From contig NZ_QAJL01000001.1 of NCBI RefSeq assembly GCF_003852525.1, positions 1,935,268-1,999,267 of the forward strand: a stretch of 64,000 bases of DNA. Reading direction: 5' to 3'. Origin of the DNA: Pedobacter sp. KBW06 (lineage in GTDB: Bacteria; Bacteroidota; Bacteroidia; Sphingobacteriales; Sphingobacteriaceae). The notes under the pieces are model-generated. The model had not been told where the DNA came from. It saw only the letters and a list, made by a program, of their open reading frames with translations, and ran no database searches. Of the stretch, positions 36,794 to 46,099 are shown in pieces. The stretch's first letter is position 1, and every line of letters begins with the position of its first letter. The translations under genes and the position numbers were made by a program.

Positions 36794-37708
36794 ATGCTCA
36801 TAATCAAGAATATTGTTAAACAATACGCGAACCACCGCGCATTGGATGATGTCAGCCTGCAGGTAGAAAAAGGCAAAATCTTCGGTCTTCTGGGGCCTAA
36901 TGGTGCCGGAAAAACTTCCCTGATCAGGATCATCACTCAAATTACTGCTCCCGATAGTGGTGAGGTTTTGTTCAATGGAGAAAGGCTCAATGTAGACCAC
37001 ATCTCTCAAATTGGCTATTTGCCCGAAGAACGAGGCCTGTACAAAAAAATGGAAATCGGCGAGCAGGTCCTGTACCTCGCCAAACTGAAAGGGCTAAGCA
37101 CCGCCGAGGCCACCAAAAGAATCCGGTTTTGGTTTGAAAAACTGGAAATGGCCGACTGGTGGAAGAAAAAAGTCGAAGACCTCAGTAAAGGAATGCAGCA
37201 AAAAGTCCAGTTTGTGGCTACCGTATTGCATCAGCCTGAACTCATCATACTCGATGAACCCTTCTCAGGTTTCGATCCGGTAAATGCAGACATTATAAAG
37301 AATGAAATCCTGGAATTAAACAAGGCAGGCGCTACCTTTATCTTCTCCACCCATAGAATGGAATCTGTTGAAGAACTCTGTGACAACATTGCCCTCATCC
37401 ACCGCTCGAAGAAAATTCTGGACGGCCCCGTGAAGGAGATCAGAGAACAATACCGCAACAATACCTTTTGGCTGGAATATGAAGGTGATTATAACGTTGA
37501 AAACTCAAATCAGCTTTTTGAAGTATTGCAGGCAGAAACTGTAAACGGGAAAACCCAGCTGAAGATCAAGATCCGGGAACAGCAAAATGCCAACCAGGTC
37601 TTATCGGCATTACTTCCACATGTATCCATTAACCGCCTGGATGAAGTAATCCCAACCATGAACGACATTTTCATTCAAAAAGTAACACAAACAGACCAAA
37701 AGCCATGA
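36794..37708 (+). CDS. ABC exporter ATPase (NatA-like)
   Basis: 304 residues. Walker A GPNGAGKT begins at 34, the signature is LSKGMQQK and Walker B LIILDEPFSGFDP; the C-terminal extension is that of the DUF4162 group. Paired by a 4-bp overlap with a membrane subunit of the NatB type. Such exporters move sodium or hydrophobic compounds; the substrate here is unknown. Confidence 0.9.
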   Translation: MLIIKNIVKQYANHRALDDVSLQVEKGKIFGLLGPNGAGKTSLIRIITQITAPDSGEVLFNGERLNVDHISQIGYLPEERGLYKKMEIGEQVLYLAKLKGLSTAEATKRIRFWFEKLEMADWWKKKVEDLSKGMQQKVQFVATVLHQPELIILDEPFSGFDPVNADIIKNEILELNKAGATFIFSTHRMESVEELCDNIALIHRSKKILDGPVKEIREQYRNNTFWLEYEGDYNVENSNQLFEVLQAETVNGKTQLKIKIREQQNANQVLSALLPHVSINRLDEVIPTMNDIFIQKVTQTDQKP

Positions 37709-39039
37709 ACAAAATCTTACTCATCATACAAAGAGAATACTTATCCAGGGTAAAAAAGAAGTCGTTCATCATCATGACTTTACTTACACCACTGATCGTT
37801 GCAGGCTTTTATGGACTGATCATTTACTTTTCCATTCAGGGCGTAAAGGGAACCTTTAATAAAGTTGCCGTAGTCAACAACAACAAATCTTTAACGGAGA
37901 AACTCCAGCCGACTAAAAATATAGGCTACACCTATGTCAATGAATCGCTGGAAGCAATGAAATCATCTCTAAAGACCACCAAATACGATTATATTCTCTA
38001 CCTGCCGGAATTCGACATCAGCTCTCCCAAGGGAATCCAGCTGATCGGTACCAAGCAAGCCGGGCTTTCCCTCAGTAACCGCGTGTCGGGAGATATTGAA
38101 GAACTGATCCGTACACAGAAATTAAAAGCATCAGGTATTTCCCAGACAGACCTGGATGGCTTAAAAACTGATGTGAATATTGATACTAAAAAGATCGGTG
38201 AAGCCGGAAAAGAAGAAGATTCCAGTGCGGGTGCGAGTACCATTATCGGAACAGCAGCCGGGATATTCATGTTTATGTTCATCCTTTTGTACGGAATACA
38301 GGTGATGCGTGGGGTCATTGAAGAGAAAACCAGCCGAATTATCGAAGTGATGATCTCTTCAGTAAAACCTTTCCAGCTGATGATGGGTAAAATCATCGGC
38401 ATCGCCCTGGTAGGACTGACACAATTTGTACTCTGGATTGTGCTTACTGCATCCATCTCTACCCTTGCTGTCAGTGCTTTTGTGGGCAAGGATGCCATCG
38501 CACAGAATACTTCAGTGGCCATAAAAGCTAAAGACGGAACCAGCATCTCTCCCGCAGTGAATAGTCCTGTAGACAGTCCGGTACTGGCCATGCAGAAAAG
38601 TCTGGCCAGTTTAGACCTGACGAAAATCATTCTGGTATTTATATTTTTCTTTATCGGCGGATATTTATTTTACAGTGCCCTCTATGCAGCTATTGGTTCT
38701 GCCGTAGATTCGGAAACCGAGACCCAGCAGTTTATGATGCCGGTGATGATGCCTTTACTGGTCGGTTATGCCCTTTCTTTAAGTGTAGTAATCAATGATC
38801 CATATGGTCCGATCGCTTTCTGGTTATCCATGATTCCATTTACCTCTCCTATTGCGATGGTAGTCCGCTTGCCTTATGGCGTTCCAGACTGGCAATTGGC
38901 ATTATCTATGCTGATCCTCGTGGTTGGATTTGTTGGCACGGTTTGGCTGGCCTCAAGAATATATAGAGTTGGTATCCTCATGTACGGTAAAAAGACAAGT
39001 CTGAAAGAAATGATTAAATGGTTTACCTATAAAAATTAA
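37705..39039 (+). CDS. ABC exporter permease (NatB / ABC-2 type)
   Basis: 444 residues. One N-terminal membrane helix (about 22-45), a large extracytoplasmic domain (45-170), then five or six helices in 180-430, the ABC-2 permease layout. GVIEEKTSRIIEVMISSVKPFQLMMGKIIGI is the coupling-helix motif of NatB-like proteins. It is coupled to the ATPase upstream and 5 bp before ppx. Confidence 0.9.
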   Translation: MNKILLIIQREYLSRVKKKSFIIMTLLTPLIVAGFYGLIIYFSIQGVKGTFNKVAVVNNNKSLTEKLQPTKNIGYTYVNESLEAMKSSLKTTKYDYILYLPEFDISSPKGIQLIGTKQAGLSLSNRVSGDIEELIRTQKLKASGISQTDLDGLKTDVNIDTKKIGEAGKEEDSSAGASTIIGTAAGIFMFMFILLYGIQVMRGVIEEKTSRIIEVMISSVKPFQLMMGKIIGIALVGLTQFVLWIVLTASISTLAVSAFVGKDAIAQNTSVAIKAKDGTSISPAVNSPVDSPVLAMQKSLASLDLTKIILVFIFFFIGGYLFYSALYAAIGSAVDSETETQQFMMPVMMPLLVGYALSLSVVINDPYGPIAFWLSMIPFTSPIAMVVRLPYGVPDWQLALSMLILVVGFVGTVWLASRIYRVGILMYGKKTSLKEMIKWFTYKN

Positions 39040-39044
39040 CCCGA

Positions 39045-39950
39045 ATGAAGGTTGCTGTTATTGACCTTGGAACGAATACCTTCCACCTGATCATTGCTGA
39101 ACTTACAGCAGATGATGCCAGGATTTGCTATAAAACAAACCTTCCCGTGCGACTTGGGGAAGGAAAGATCAATGACAATTTCATCATCCAGGAGGCCTTT
39201 GAAAGAGGCCTCCTGGCATTGGAAAAGTTTAGCCTGCTCATTAAGGAGCATGACGTTGAGCTCGTCAAAGCCACCGCTACCTCTGCCATCCGAAGTGCAG
39301 AAAACGGAGTCAGCTTTGTTAAAGCCGCCAAAAATTATGCAGGAATCGACATTGAAGTGATCAGTGGCGATGAGGAAGCAGAATACATTTTTAAAGGAGT
39401 CAGGGCTACGGGAGTCATTGACCAGAGCTCCCTCATTATGGATATCGGAGGCGGCAGTACCGAGTTTATCATTTGCAATAAAGAAGCACTGCTCTGGAAG
39501 AAAAGCTACAATATTGGCGCTGCACGCTTAATGCAGGCCTTCTTTCATTCTGACCCCATTACCACAGCCGATCAAAATGCGATTACACGTCATTTAGATG
39601 CAGAATTAGGTGATTTAAAGGAAGTACTGAACTTATACCAGCCTAAACATTTAATTGGCTCAGCAGGCGCCTTTGAGACTTTTACAGGGATGCTATATCC
39701 GGAATTAAGCCTGAAAGAGACGAAATACCATCCTATCGACATTCCGGCCTACAAAGCATTATCAGCTACCTTCGTTGCTTCCAGTCATGAAGAACGGGAA
39801 AAGATGCCCGGACTCATCCGCTTAAGGGTAGACATGATCGTGATGGCTTCCATACTGACAGACTATATCCTGTCGGCAGGAAATATTGAAAAGCTGAGTT
39901 TATCTACCTACGACCTTAAAATGGGTGTATTGTCCGACCTGCAAAATTAA
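39045..39950 (+). CDS. Ppx/GppA-family phosphatase
   Basis: 301 residues, the ASKHA fold: VIDLGTNTFHLIIAE at the start, ATATSAIRSAENG near 85 and the DIGGGSTEFII phosphate loop near 130. It is the short form without the C-terminal HD domain. These enzymes trim polyphosphate or pppGpp; which one is not clear. Its TAA shares bases with the convergent maf stop codon (39947-39950). Confidence 0.88.
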   Translation: MKVAVIDLGTNTFHLIIAELTADDARICYKTNLPVRLGEGKINDNFIIQEAFERGLLALEKFSLLIKEHDVELVKATATSAIRSAENGVSFVKAAKNYAGIDIEVISGDEEAEYIFKGVRATGVIDQSSLIMDIGGGSTEFIICNKEALLWKKSYNIGAARLMQAFFHSDPITTADQNAITRHLDAELGDLKEVLNLYQPKHLIGSAGAFETFTGMLYPELSLKETKYHPIDIPAYKALSATFVASSHEEREKMPGLIRLRVDMIVMASILTDYILSAGNIEKLSLSTYDLKMGVLSDLQN

Positions 39951-40528
39951 ACCGCCCAGCTCTGATCCGCTAAAACCTTATATAGCTTTTCTGTAGGCAG
40001 TCCCATGACATTGGTATAAGAACCAATTATTTTTTTCACGGCAACCATACCAATCCAGTCCTGAATTCCATAAGCCCCTGCTTTATCCATTGGCTTATAG
40101 TTTTTGATATAATAGCTGATCTGTTCAGGGCTTAGGTCATTGAAAAAAACCTCCGTTGTATCATAGAAAGAGCGCATCTCCCCATTGCATATTAAACTTA
40201 CTCCGGTATATACCTGATGATTGGTGCCGGATAGTTTGGTCAGCATTTCAGTAGCATGGTGCGCGTCTTCCGGTTTACCCAGAATCTCTCCGTTATACGC
40301 CACAATGGTATCAGCGGTAATAATGATACTTCCCTGGCTGTCTTCATCAAATGCTTTGGCTTTCTTTTCAGCAATGTACACCGCAATTTCAGCCGGAAGA
40401 AGCTCCTCAGGGTAACTTTCATCAACGTCCTTTAGCACGACTTTAAAATCGAGGTTCATGGCGCTTAACAATTCTTGTCTGCGTGGAGATTTGGAGGCCA
40501 GGATAATGGGAAGTCTTTGCTGATACAT
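39947..40528 (-). CDS. maf: Maf-family nucleotide pyrophosphatase
   Basis: 193 residues from the ATG at 40528 (MYQQRLPIILASKSPRRQELL); a longer open frame upstream is not Maf-like. SKSPRRQELL is the family signature and ITADTIVAYNGEILGKPEDA holds the catalytic Asp. Maf proteins hydrolyse dTTP, UTP or modified nucleotides. It is convergent with ppx with overlapping stop codons. Confidence 0.9.
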   Translation of the reverse strand: MYQQRLPIILASKSPRRQELLSAMNLDFKVVLKDVDESYPEELLPAEIAVYIAEKKAKAFDEDSQGSIIITADTIVAYNGEILGKPEDAHHATEMLTKLSGTNHQVYTGVSLICNGEMRSFYDTTEVFFNDLSPEQISYYIKNYKPMDKAGAYGIQDWIGMVAVKKIIGSYTNVMGLPTEKLYKVLADQSWAV

Positions 40529-40544
40529 ATTACATTTTTGTGCA

Positions 40545-40577
40545 AAAATAACAAAAGCGGCCAAAGGCCGCTTCTGT
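40545..40577 (-). terminator. Terminator of the Spy-like gene
   Basis: 8-bp GC-rich stem (40555-40562 with 40566-40573) and 3-nt loop; on the minus strand it is followed by T-rich sequence. It ends the small secreted gene before maf. Confidence 0.8.
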
Positions 40578-40596
40578 TATTTGTATTAATTGATCT

Positions 40597-41001
40597 TTAT
40601 TGGTTTCCCCCAGGTTTCTGGCCATCGCCTCTCCCGCCTCTTTTCATTTTATCTTTACGTTCTGCTCTCCAGGTTTCGTAAGTTTTTTTCTGATCTTCAG
40701 TTAGCAATGCACTGATTTTGGCATCAGTTTCATCATTTAATTTCTGCATTTCAGCCCTTCTCGCGTCTTTATCACCTGAACCTGCTTCACGCGCTTTATC
40801 TACCGCATTGGCCTGGTCCAGAAAGATCGCCGTAACTTTCGTTTTCTGATCATCATTCAGTCCTAATTTTTTGCTTAGCCCTTCTGCATTCCTTTGTGCT
40901 CTTTCTTCAGGAGTTCTCATTTTGCGACCACCATCTTGCTGAGCGTGTGCGAATGTAATTACACTGAATAACAGTCCGCAAATCATCAATAATTTTTTCA
41001 T
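40597..41001 (-). CDS. Small secreted Spy/CpxP-like helical protein
   Basis: 134 residues. A signal peptide ends AHAQQ. The mature part is charged and helical with LGLNDDQKTKVTAIFLDQ and LTEDQKKTYETWRAERKDK, like the LTxxQ motifs of Spy/CpxP periplasmic chaperones. The tail is Gly/Lys-rich. An envelope stress role is a guess from this resemblance. Confidence 0.65.
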   Translation of the reverse strand: MKKLLMICGLLFSVITFAHAQQDGGRKMRTPEERAQRNAEGLSKKLGLNDDQKTKVTAIFLDQANAVDKAREAGSGDKDARRAEMQKLNDETDAKISALLTEDQKKTYETWRAERKDKMKRGGRGDGQKPGGNQ

Positions 41002-41111
41002 AGGATTCTAATATTTAACCGGTTCTATTGTTTTTTAAAGATTAGAGGAGCCGGAAGGAATTTAGTTTAATCCCTACAAAGTAACATACGTGTTACAAAA
41101 GAAAAGTAATA

Positions 41112-41639
41112 TTATTTACCTGAATCTGCGGCAGAAGGATGTTCATCAAACCATTGCTCCTGTACGCGAAGTACTTTTTCGATAATGTCCCTTACTGCAG
41201 TTTTACCACCGGTATAAGGGGATATATATTGAGAAATGGCTTTAATTTCCGGAACAGCATCTGCCGGACAGGTAGGGAGCCCTACCAGTTTCATGACTTT
41301 GAGATCAGGGATGTCATCTCCCATATACAGGACCTGACTGGCCTCAGTCTGGTTTTTTTTCAGGTATTGATGGAAAACCTGTACTTTATCAGAAACGCCC
41401 AGAAAGATGGCCTTAATGCCTAAACCTTCGAAGCGTTTTTGCATGGCCTGACCTTTTCCGCCGGAGATGATGCAAACCTGAAATCCACGTTTCACCGCCA
41501 GCTGAAGGGCATAACCATCTTTAATATTAAATGTCCGCAAAAACTCCCCCGAATCAGAGGCCAAGATATCACCATTGGTTAATACTCCATCTACATCGAA
41601 TATAAATGTCGTGATCTCTTTAAGTTTTTGCAGAAACAT
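41112..41639 (-). CDS. KdsC-like HAD phosphatase
   Basis: 175 residues. FIFDVDGVLTNGDI is the HAD nucleophile motif (Asp15, Asp17), with IISGGKG and MGDDIPDLKVMKLVGLPTCPADA later, which match 3-deoxy-D-manno-octulosonate 8-phosphate phosphatase (KdsC), a step of Kdo synthesis for lipopolysaccharide. The compact length without a cap domain also fits. It lies 5 bp after iscX. Confidence 0.88.
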   Translation of the reverse strand: MFLQKLKEITTFIFDVDGVLTNGDILASDSGEFLRTFNIKDGYALQLAVKRGFQVCIISGGKGQAMQKRFEGLGIKAIFLGVSDKVQVFHQYLKKNQTEASQVLYMGDDIPDLKVMKLVGLPTCPADAVPEIKAISQYISPYTGGKTAVRDIIEKVLRVQEQWFDEHPSAADSGK

Positions 41640-41644
41640 CAGGT

Positions 41645-41887
41645 CTAGTCTTGGTTATCTCTCCATTCGTAAACCCAGGCAGACTGGATTTGCTCCAGGT
41701 GGCCTTCTGTACTTTCTTCCTTGGTTCCTTTAAAATTAGGCAGGCTTAAAACCCATTCTAATAATTCAGTAAATCTGATACGGTATATTTTGGCTTCATT
41801 GAATTCGTCCCCAAATTTCTCATATAACTCCTGAGCGATATCCTCGTGGTCGTTCCAATAAATTGGTAAAGCAAATTTATCTTGCAT
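41645..41887 (-). CDS. iscX: IscX-like Fe-S assembly protein
   Basis: 80 residues, acidic. LPIYWNDHEDIAQELYEKFGDEFNEAKIYRIRFTELLEWVLSLPNF and ILxxxxxVW-like LEQIQSAWVYEWRD match IscX (YfhJ), which binds IscS and may regulate cluster assembly. It follows the 2Fe-2S ferredoxin by 16 bp, the usual isc order (fdx-iscX). Confidence 0.88.
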   Translation of the reverse strand: MQDKFALPIYWNDHEDIAQELYEKFGDEFNEAKIYRIRFTELLEWVLSLPNFKGTKEESTEGHLEQIQSAWVYEWRDNQD

Positions 41888-41903
41888 ATTGTTTGTTTGT
41901 TAA

Positions 41904-42236
41904 TTAATGACCTAAAAACTCGGATTGATCAGGGATGGTTACTTCAATATCCCCACTGATCACCACACACTGGCAACCCAGTCTGGAGGTAATTCTCGGG
42001 CGAACTGCGCGGTCAATAAAGTCTTCTTCCTTATCGGAAATTTCCTGTATATCGTCCATTCCTTTAGTCACATATACATGACAGGTACTACAACCGCATA
42101 CTCCCCCGCAGTTGTGCTGTAATTCTATTCCGTGATCATGGCATACATCAAGAACCGATTCCCCTCCAGCTATTGGAAGTTCTACTGATTCTTTGCCCTG
42201 CTCTTCAAAATTTATCTTTAATTTATAAATACTCAT
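41904..42236 (-). CDS. fdx: ISC-type 2Fe-2S ferredoxin
   Basis: 110 residues. The cluster ligands are in HNCGGVCGCSTCHVYV and RLGCQCVV, the adrenodoxin/Fdx pattern. In ISC systems it gives electrons for cluster assembly. It is next to iscX, while hscB is at the other end of the window. Confidence 0.92.
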   Translation of the reverse strand: MSIYKLKINFEEQGKESVELPIAGGESVLDVCHDHGIELQHNCGGVCGCSTCHVYVTKGMDDIQEISDKEEDFIDRAVRPRITSRLGCQCVVISGDIEVTIPDQSEFLGH

Positions 42237-42279
42237 AATTAGGTCTCAAAAATAAGCACCAAAAACCGCAATTACACGA

Positions 42280-43041
42280 TTAATGTGTTTTTTTAATGCT
42301 TTTACTCAAAGTTTCATAGATATCCTTCAATTCGGGCATATCTTTCAACAATTCTTTATGTTTTATAATCGTCTGTTCGTCGTTACGAATGGCGGGTCCG
42401 GTCTGTACTTCTGCCGGAAAAGCATCCTGAACCTTTACTGCCGTTTCCATAATCAGTGGCCTTAAAATCTCAAAATCCAGGTCGTTCTTTTGCAGGATCT
42501 CATGACTTAAAGTATAGAGGTGATTTACAAAGTTACAGGCAAACACCGCCGAGAGGTGTAAAATCCTTCTCTTTTCAGAGTTTACCTCATATACCAGCGG
42601 ACTCAGCATCCGGGCAATAGATTTTAGGGCATCCAGTGTTTCCTGATCTTTAGCTTCGATGCAAAGCGGAACATGTTTAAAATCCAGGGCTTTTTGTTTA
42701 GAGAAAGTTTGCAAAGGATACAAAATGCCGAAGTTCATCCCGCTTTCCGGAAATACCCCGATATCTGTCGCCCCGGACGTATGAACCACCATACCATTCA
42801 CACCGGCTAAAGCTTTCACCACCTCAGGAATAGCATCATCTTTTACCGCGATGAGGTATAAATCAGCCTCAGGATCGATTTCTTTTAGATCAGAGATCGG
42901 TTCTGCTCCGGTTGCCAGCGCCAGTTCGGCAGCATGGTCCTGATTTTTACTCCAGATTTGAAGCAGCTCTGCAGCACCTGCTTTAAAAGCATTTGCAAAA
43001 TGTGTAGCTACATTTCCCGAACCGATACAAACAATTTTCAT
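42280..43041 (-). CDS. Rossmann-fold protein with DUF2520 domain
   Basis: 253 residues. MKIVCIGSGNVATHFANAF is a NAD(P)-binding start; the C-terminal half with HLSAVFACNFVNHLYTLSHEIL is typical of DUF2520. The whole resembles F420/NADP-type or ketopantoate-reductase-like oxidoreductases; substrate unknown. It lies 38 bp upstream of (after) nothing obvious in function: ccmF precedes it by 18 bp. Confidence 0.82.
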   Translation of the reverse strand: MKIVCIGSGNVATHFANAFKAGAAELLQIWSKNQDHAAELALATGAEPISDLKEIDPEADLYLIAVKDDAIPEVVKALAGVNGMVVHTSGATDIGVFPESGMNFGILYPLQTFSKQKALDFKHVPLCIEAKDQETLDALKSIARMLSPLVYEVNSEKRRILHLSAVFACNFVNHLYTLSHEILQKNDLDFEILRPLIMETAVKVQDAFPAEVQTGPAIRNDEQTIIKHKELLKDMPELKDIYETLSKSIKKTH

Positions 43042-43059
43042 CTCTTAGGCAATGGTAAA

Positions 43060-45528
43060 TTAAACGGTTTTAACTTCTTTTTGTCTCCTAAAGATCGATA
43101 GCAAAAATCCGATCACCATGACTATTGTTCCTGCCCAGTATAAATTGATATAAGGGAATTCAATGGCTTTAAATACCACCCAGTCTTTTGCCTGCTGAGG
43201 TTTTTCAAACACCTGTAATTCCACTTTTTGCTGATCAGGAAGTACTTTGGTGAACCTGAATCTCAATCCCAGTTCATCAATGTTACGTGCAAAATCAAAT
43301 GTATTGTTTCCTTTTACCAGGAAGATCGGTTCTGTTTTATAGGTCTTTCCGTTAACCACCACTTCTAAAGGCAAACCTACGGCAAGATCACCAGGCGCCA
43401 ATGCCAGGCTTTTCGCCTTCGGCTGATTGTTCAGTCCTTTTACCGTAATGATTCCGCTGCTGGTATGCAGGGTATCTCCTGTGCTTACCTTTACAATCCT
43501 TGGTGCTTTATAGTTTTCTTCCGGATTCGTTTCTTCATGATCCCCGCGGGTTTGTTTTTTATCCGGTGCACTCGTGATGTGTGTATAAACATCATAAGTA
43601 AGGTAATGTTTGGTATCCGGAGAAGCAATTAAGCCCATTTTCTCATTCGCCTGAACGTGAGGGTTCAATTCAAAATCTTCTTTCAGCTTACCTGTTTCCT
43701 CATCATAAACCTTAAAGTTTAAGGTAAAGATTGTATTTGGGGCTACGGTTGTATCTCTGGTATAGGTAACGGTATACCTGCCCATTTTCTTAGGCTCGTT
43801 TTTGTAGAGTACGATGTTTTCACCAGGTTTCTCTGCTTTTTCAAAATCCTTCACCGGGATGAAGTTCGTTGCATTCAGGGAGATGGGCTTATTTGTTGCT
43901 GCTGCAACCAATGCGCCAACCAATAGTAAGGCAAATCCCATATGCGCTACTGCTGCACCTACCAGTTTACGTTTCCCGCCAAAAGCTTGTCCCAGGATCC
44001 TTGCATTGGCGAGGATGGCGAACACACAGCTAAAGGTCAGCAGGATGTACATTAGATTGGTGTAGATATTCGTCAGGTAAACAAAACCTGCGGTAATGAC
44101 CACTGCAAACAGAATAGAAGCAATCAGACTGCTGTAAAATTTACGCGTATCTGTTCTCTTGTATTTCATGAACTGAGAGAAACCCGAAATAAACGTCACC
44201 AGGATGGCAAAAGGTGCCTGCCATTGGTTGTAATATTTGATCGCATCAATCGGAGGGGCAAATTTAGTTCCGAATGCCGCATTGAATACCGGTACTGAAG
44301 TAGAGAAGATCACCTGAATACAGGCTACCGTAACCACCAATGCACCGATAAACATCCAGAATTCTCTGGAATAAGTTTCTTCGTCTTTATTCGTGATCGG
44401 CAATTCTTTCCATCTCGAGATCAACAGGTACACTGGTAAGGCCAGGAATACCACATTGTATAAGATCAGGTGACCAAACATCCCAAGATCCGTGAAAGAG
44501 TGAACCGAAGTTTCTCCAAGAATTCCACTTCTAGTAAGGAAGGATGCGTACAATACCAGTACAAAGCTGATGATCACCAAAATGATGGCCGTAAAGAAGG
44601 AATGTCCTGTATTTTTGAAAGCGATCATCACATGAACACCTGCAATCAGGGTAAGCCATGGAATGATAGATGCATTTTCTACCGGGTCCCATGCCCAGAA
44701 ACCACCGAAATTCAGGGCTTCATAAGCCCAGAAAGAGCCCATAATGATTCCTGTTCCCAATATCATCACCGCGAATAGTGCCCATGGCATCGCTGGTTTA
44801 ACCCATTCTTTATATTTCCTTTGCCATAAACCCGTTACTGCATACGCGAAGGGAACAATCATACTGGCAAATCCAAGGAATAAGGTTGGCGGATGGATCA
44901 CCATCCAATAGTTTTGCAATAAAGGGTTCAAACCACGTCCGTCAGTAATGAACTTCAGGTAGTTTTTATAGTTTTCCGCATCGGCAAATACTACCGGTGC
45001 CATGTCTTTAAGGTTTACGGCTTCCCTCAACAGGATAAAAGGAGAACTTCCGATTCTTTCACCGAAGATTTGTACCCCAAGGAGCATGGAAGTCAGGAAT
45101 ACCTGTGAGAAAGCAACGATAGTCATTACCCCGTTTTCCCAGGTTTTGGCTTTCCAGATTAAAACCGCACCGAGCAAAGCTTGCCAGAATGCCCATAACC
45201 AGAAACTTCCCTCCTGTCCTTCCCAAAAAGCAGAAACGATATAATATACCGGAAGCGCTTTGGAAGAGTGAGAATAAACGTAGTAATATTCGTTATTGTG
45301 ATTTAGGATGAGGTAAAATAAGGTGATGCCGATCCCCAGGATACTTACCCAGTTTATTAAGAATGAAATCCGTCCTAAGCGGGTCCATGATTGATCTCCA
45401 AGGTCTTTATTCTTTGCAGCGAAAAAATAAGAAATCGCTGAGAGTAAAGAAGCGGCAAACGCTAAAACAATAAAGAATTGGCCGATTTTACCGGGCAGGA
45501 GGTTCTCTCCAATAAATTGTATATCCAT
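43060..45528 (-). CDS. ccmF: Cytochrome c heme lyase CcmF-type protein
   Basis: 822 residues with about 15 membrane helices. The heme-handling WWD motif is seen as NFGGFWAWDPVENASIIPWL near residue 265, and histidines flank it. The long extracytoplasmic C-terminal part (about 530-790) is usual for the Bacteroidota form. CcmF takes heme from CcmE and attaches it to apocytochrome c on the outer face of the membrane. It is 5 bp after ccmE. Confidence 0.92.
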   Translation of the reverse strand: MDIQFIGENLLPGKIGQFFIVLAFAASLLSAISYFFAAKNKDLGDQSWTRLGRISFLINWVSILGIGITLFYLILNHNNEYYYVYSHSSKALPVYYIVSAFWEGQEGSFWLWAFWQALLGAVLIWKAKTWENGVMTIVAFSQVFLTSMLLGVQIFGERIGSSPFILLREAVNLKDMAPVVFADAENYKNYLKFITDGRGLNPLLQNYWMVIHPPTLFLGFASMIVPFAYAVTGLWQRKYKEWVKPAMPWALFAVMILGTGIIMGSFWAYEALNFGGFWAWDPVENASIIPWLTLIAGVHVMIAFKNTGHSFFTAIILVIISFVLVLYASFLTRSGILGETSVHSFTDLGMFGHLILYNVVFLALPVYLLISRWKELPITNKDEETYSREFWMFIGALVVTVACIQVIFSTSVPVFNAAFGTKFAPPIDAIKYYNQWQAPFAILVTFISGFSQFMKYKRTDTRKFYSSLIASILFAVVITAGFVYLTNIYTNLMYILLTFSCVFAILANARILGQAFGGKRKLVGAAVAHMGFALLLVGALVAAATNKPISLNATNFIPVKDFEKAEKPGENIVLYKNEPKKMGRYTVTYTRDTTVAPNTIFTLNFKVYDEETGKLKEDFELNPHVQANEKMGLIASPDTKHYLTYDVYTHITSAPDKKQTRGDHEETNPEENYKAPRIVKVSTGDTLHTSSGIITVKGLNNQPKAKSLALAPGDLAVGLPLEVVVNGKTYKTEPIFLVKGNNTFDFARNIDELGLRFRFTKVLPDQQKVELQVFEKPQQAKDWVVFKAIEFPYINLYWAGTIVMVIGFLLSIFRRQKEVKTV

Positions 45529-45533
45529 TAAGA

Positions 45534-45944
45534 TTAGTTGTATTTTATTACCTGACCGTCCTCTTTCACTTCCACAAGATCATTGTTGTATTTAGAAGGA
45601 CATTTCATTAATATTTTTGAAGCATAAAAGGTATTATCTTTCATTTTACCGATTAAAACTAATTTTTCTGAACGTTCGAAATCCTGAGGTTTTGTTCCAT
45701 TGTAAACCACTTTGTTTACAAGACCTTTTTCATCTTTCATGTAGAAAGCAAAATGATTGGCATCTTTCTGTGCATCATAGTACATCCCTTTCGTTTTTTC
45801 CCAATATCCCATGACATGGAATTCACGCGGGTCTTTTGCAGCTTCGGAGAAAGTAGAATAGCTGCTGGTGTCGGCATTCAGACTAATTAAGAACCCTACA
45901 CATATTGCTATTGTAATTAAACCAATAATTGCACTTTTTCTCAT
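45534..45944 (-). CDS. ccmE: Heme chaperone CcmE with CxxxY site
   Basis: 136 residues. One N-terminal membrane helix, then an OB-fold domain. The heme-binding segment reads ILMKCPSKYNND: Cys115 and Tyr119 replace the usual HxxxY of Escherichia coli CcmE (His130). The CxxxY variant is known from some sulfate reducers and archaea, where heme is bound through cysteine. It is translated just ahead of ccmF, its partner. Confidence 0.9.
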   Translation of the reverse strand: MRKSAIIGLITIAICVGFLISLNADTSSYSTFSEAAKDPREFHVMGYWEKTKGMYYDAQKDANHFAFYMKDEKGLVNKVVYNGTKPQDFERSEKLVLIGKMKDNTFYASKILMKCPSKYNNDLVEVKEDGQVIKYN

Positions 45945-46099
45945 GATGCTAATAAAAATTTAGAATGATACAAAGATAAAAAATATAAGTACCTAAAGTC
46001 TTTTAGGGCCGTGCAAATCACTTTGATGACGATTTATTGATAGTTCTCTGACAAAAACACTAAGATTGAAGCAGTTCCTTCCTGAAAAACAAAATATTT

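Noticed and set aside
41082..41097. Operator-like inverted repeat GTAACA/TGTTAC upstream of the Spy-like gene
   Set aside because: Six-base arms around a 4-nt centre are expected by chance in AT-rich DNA.
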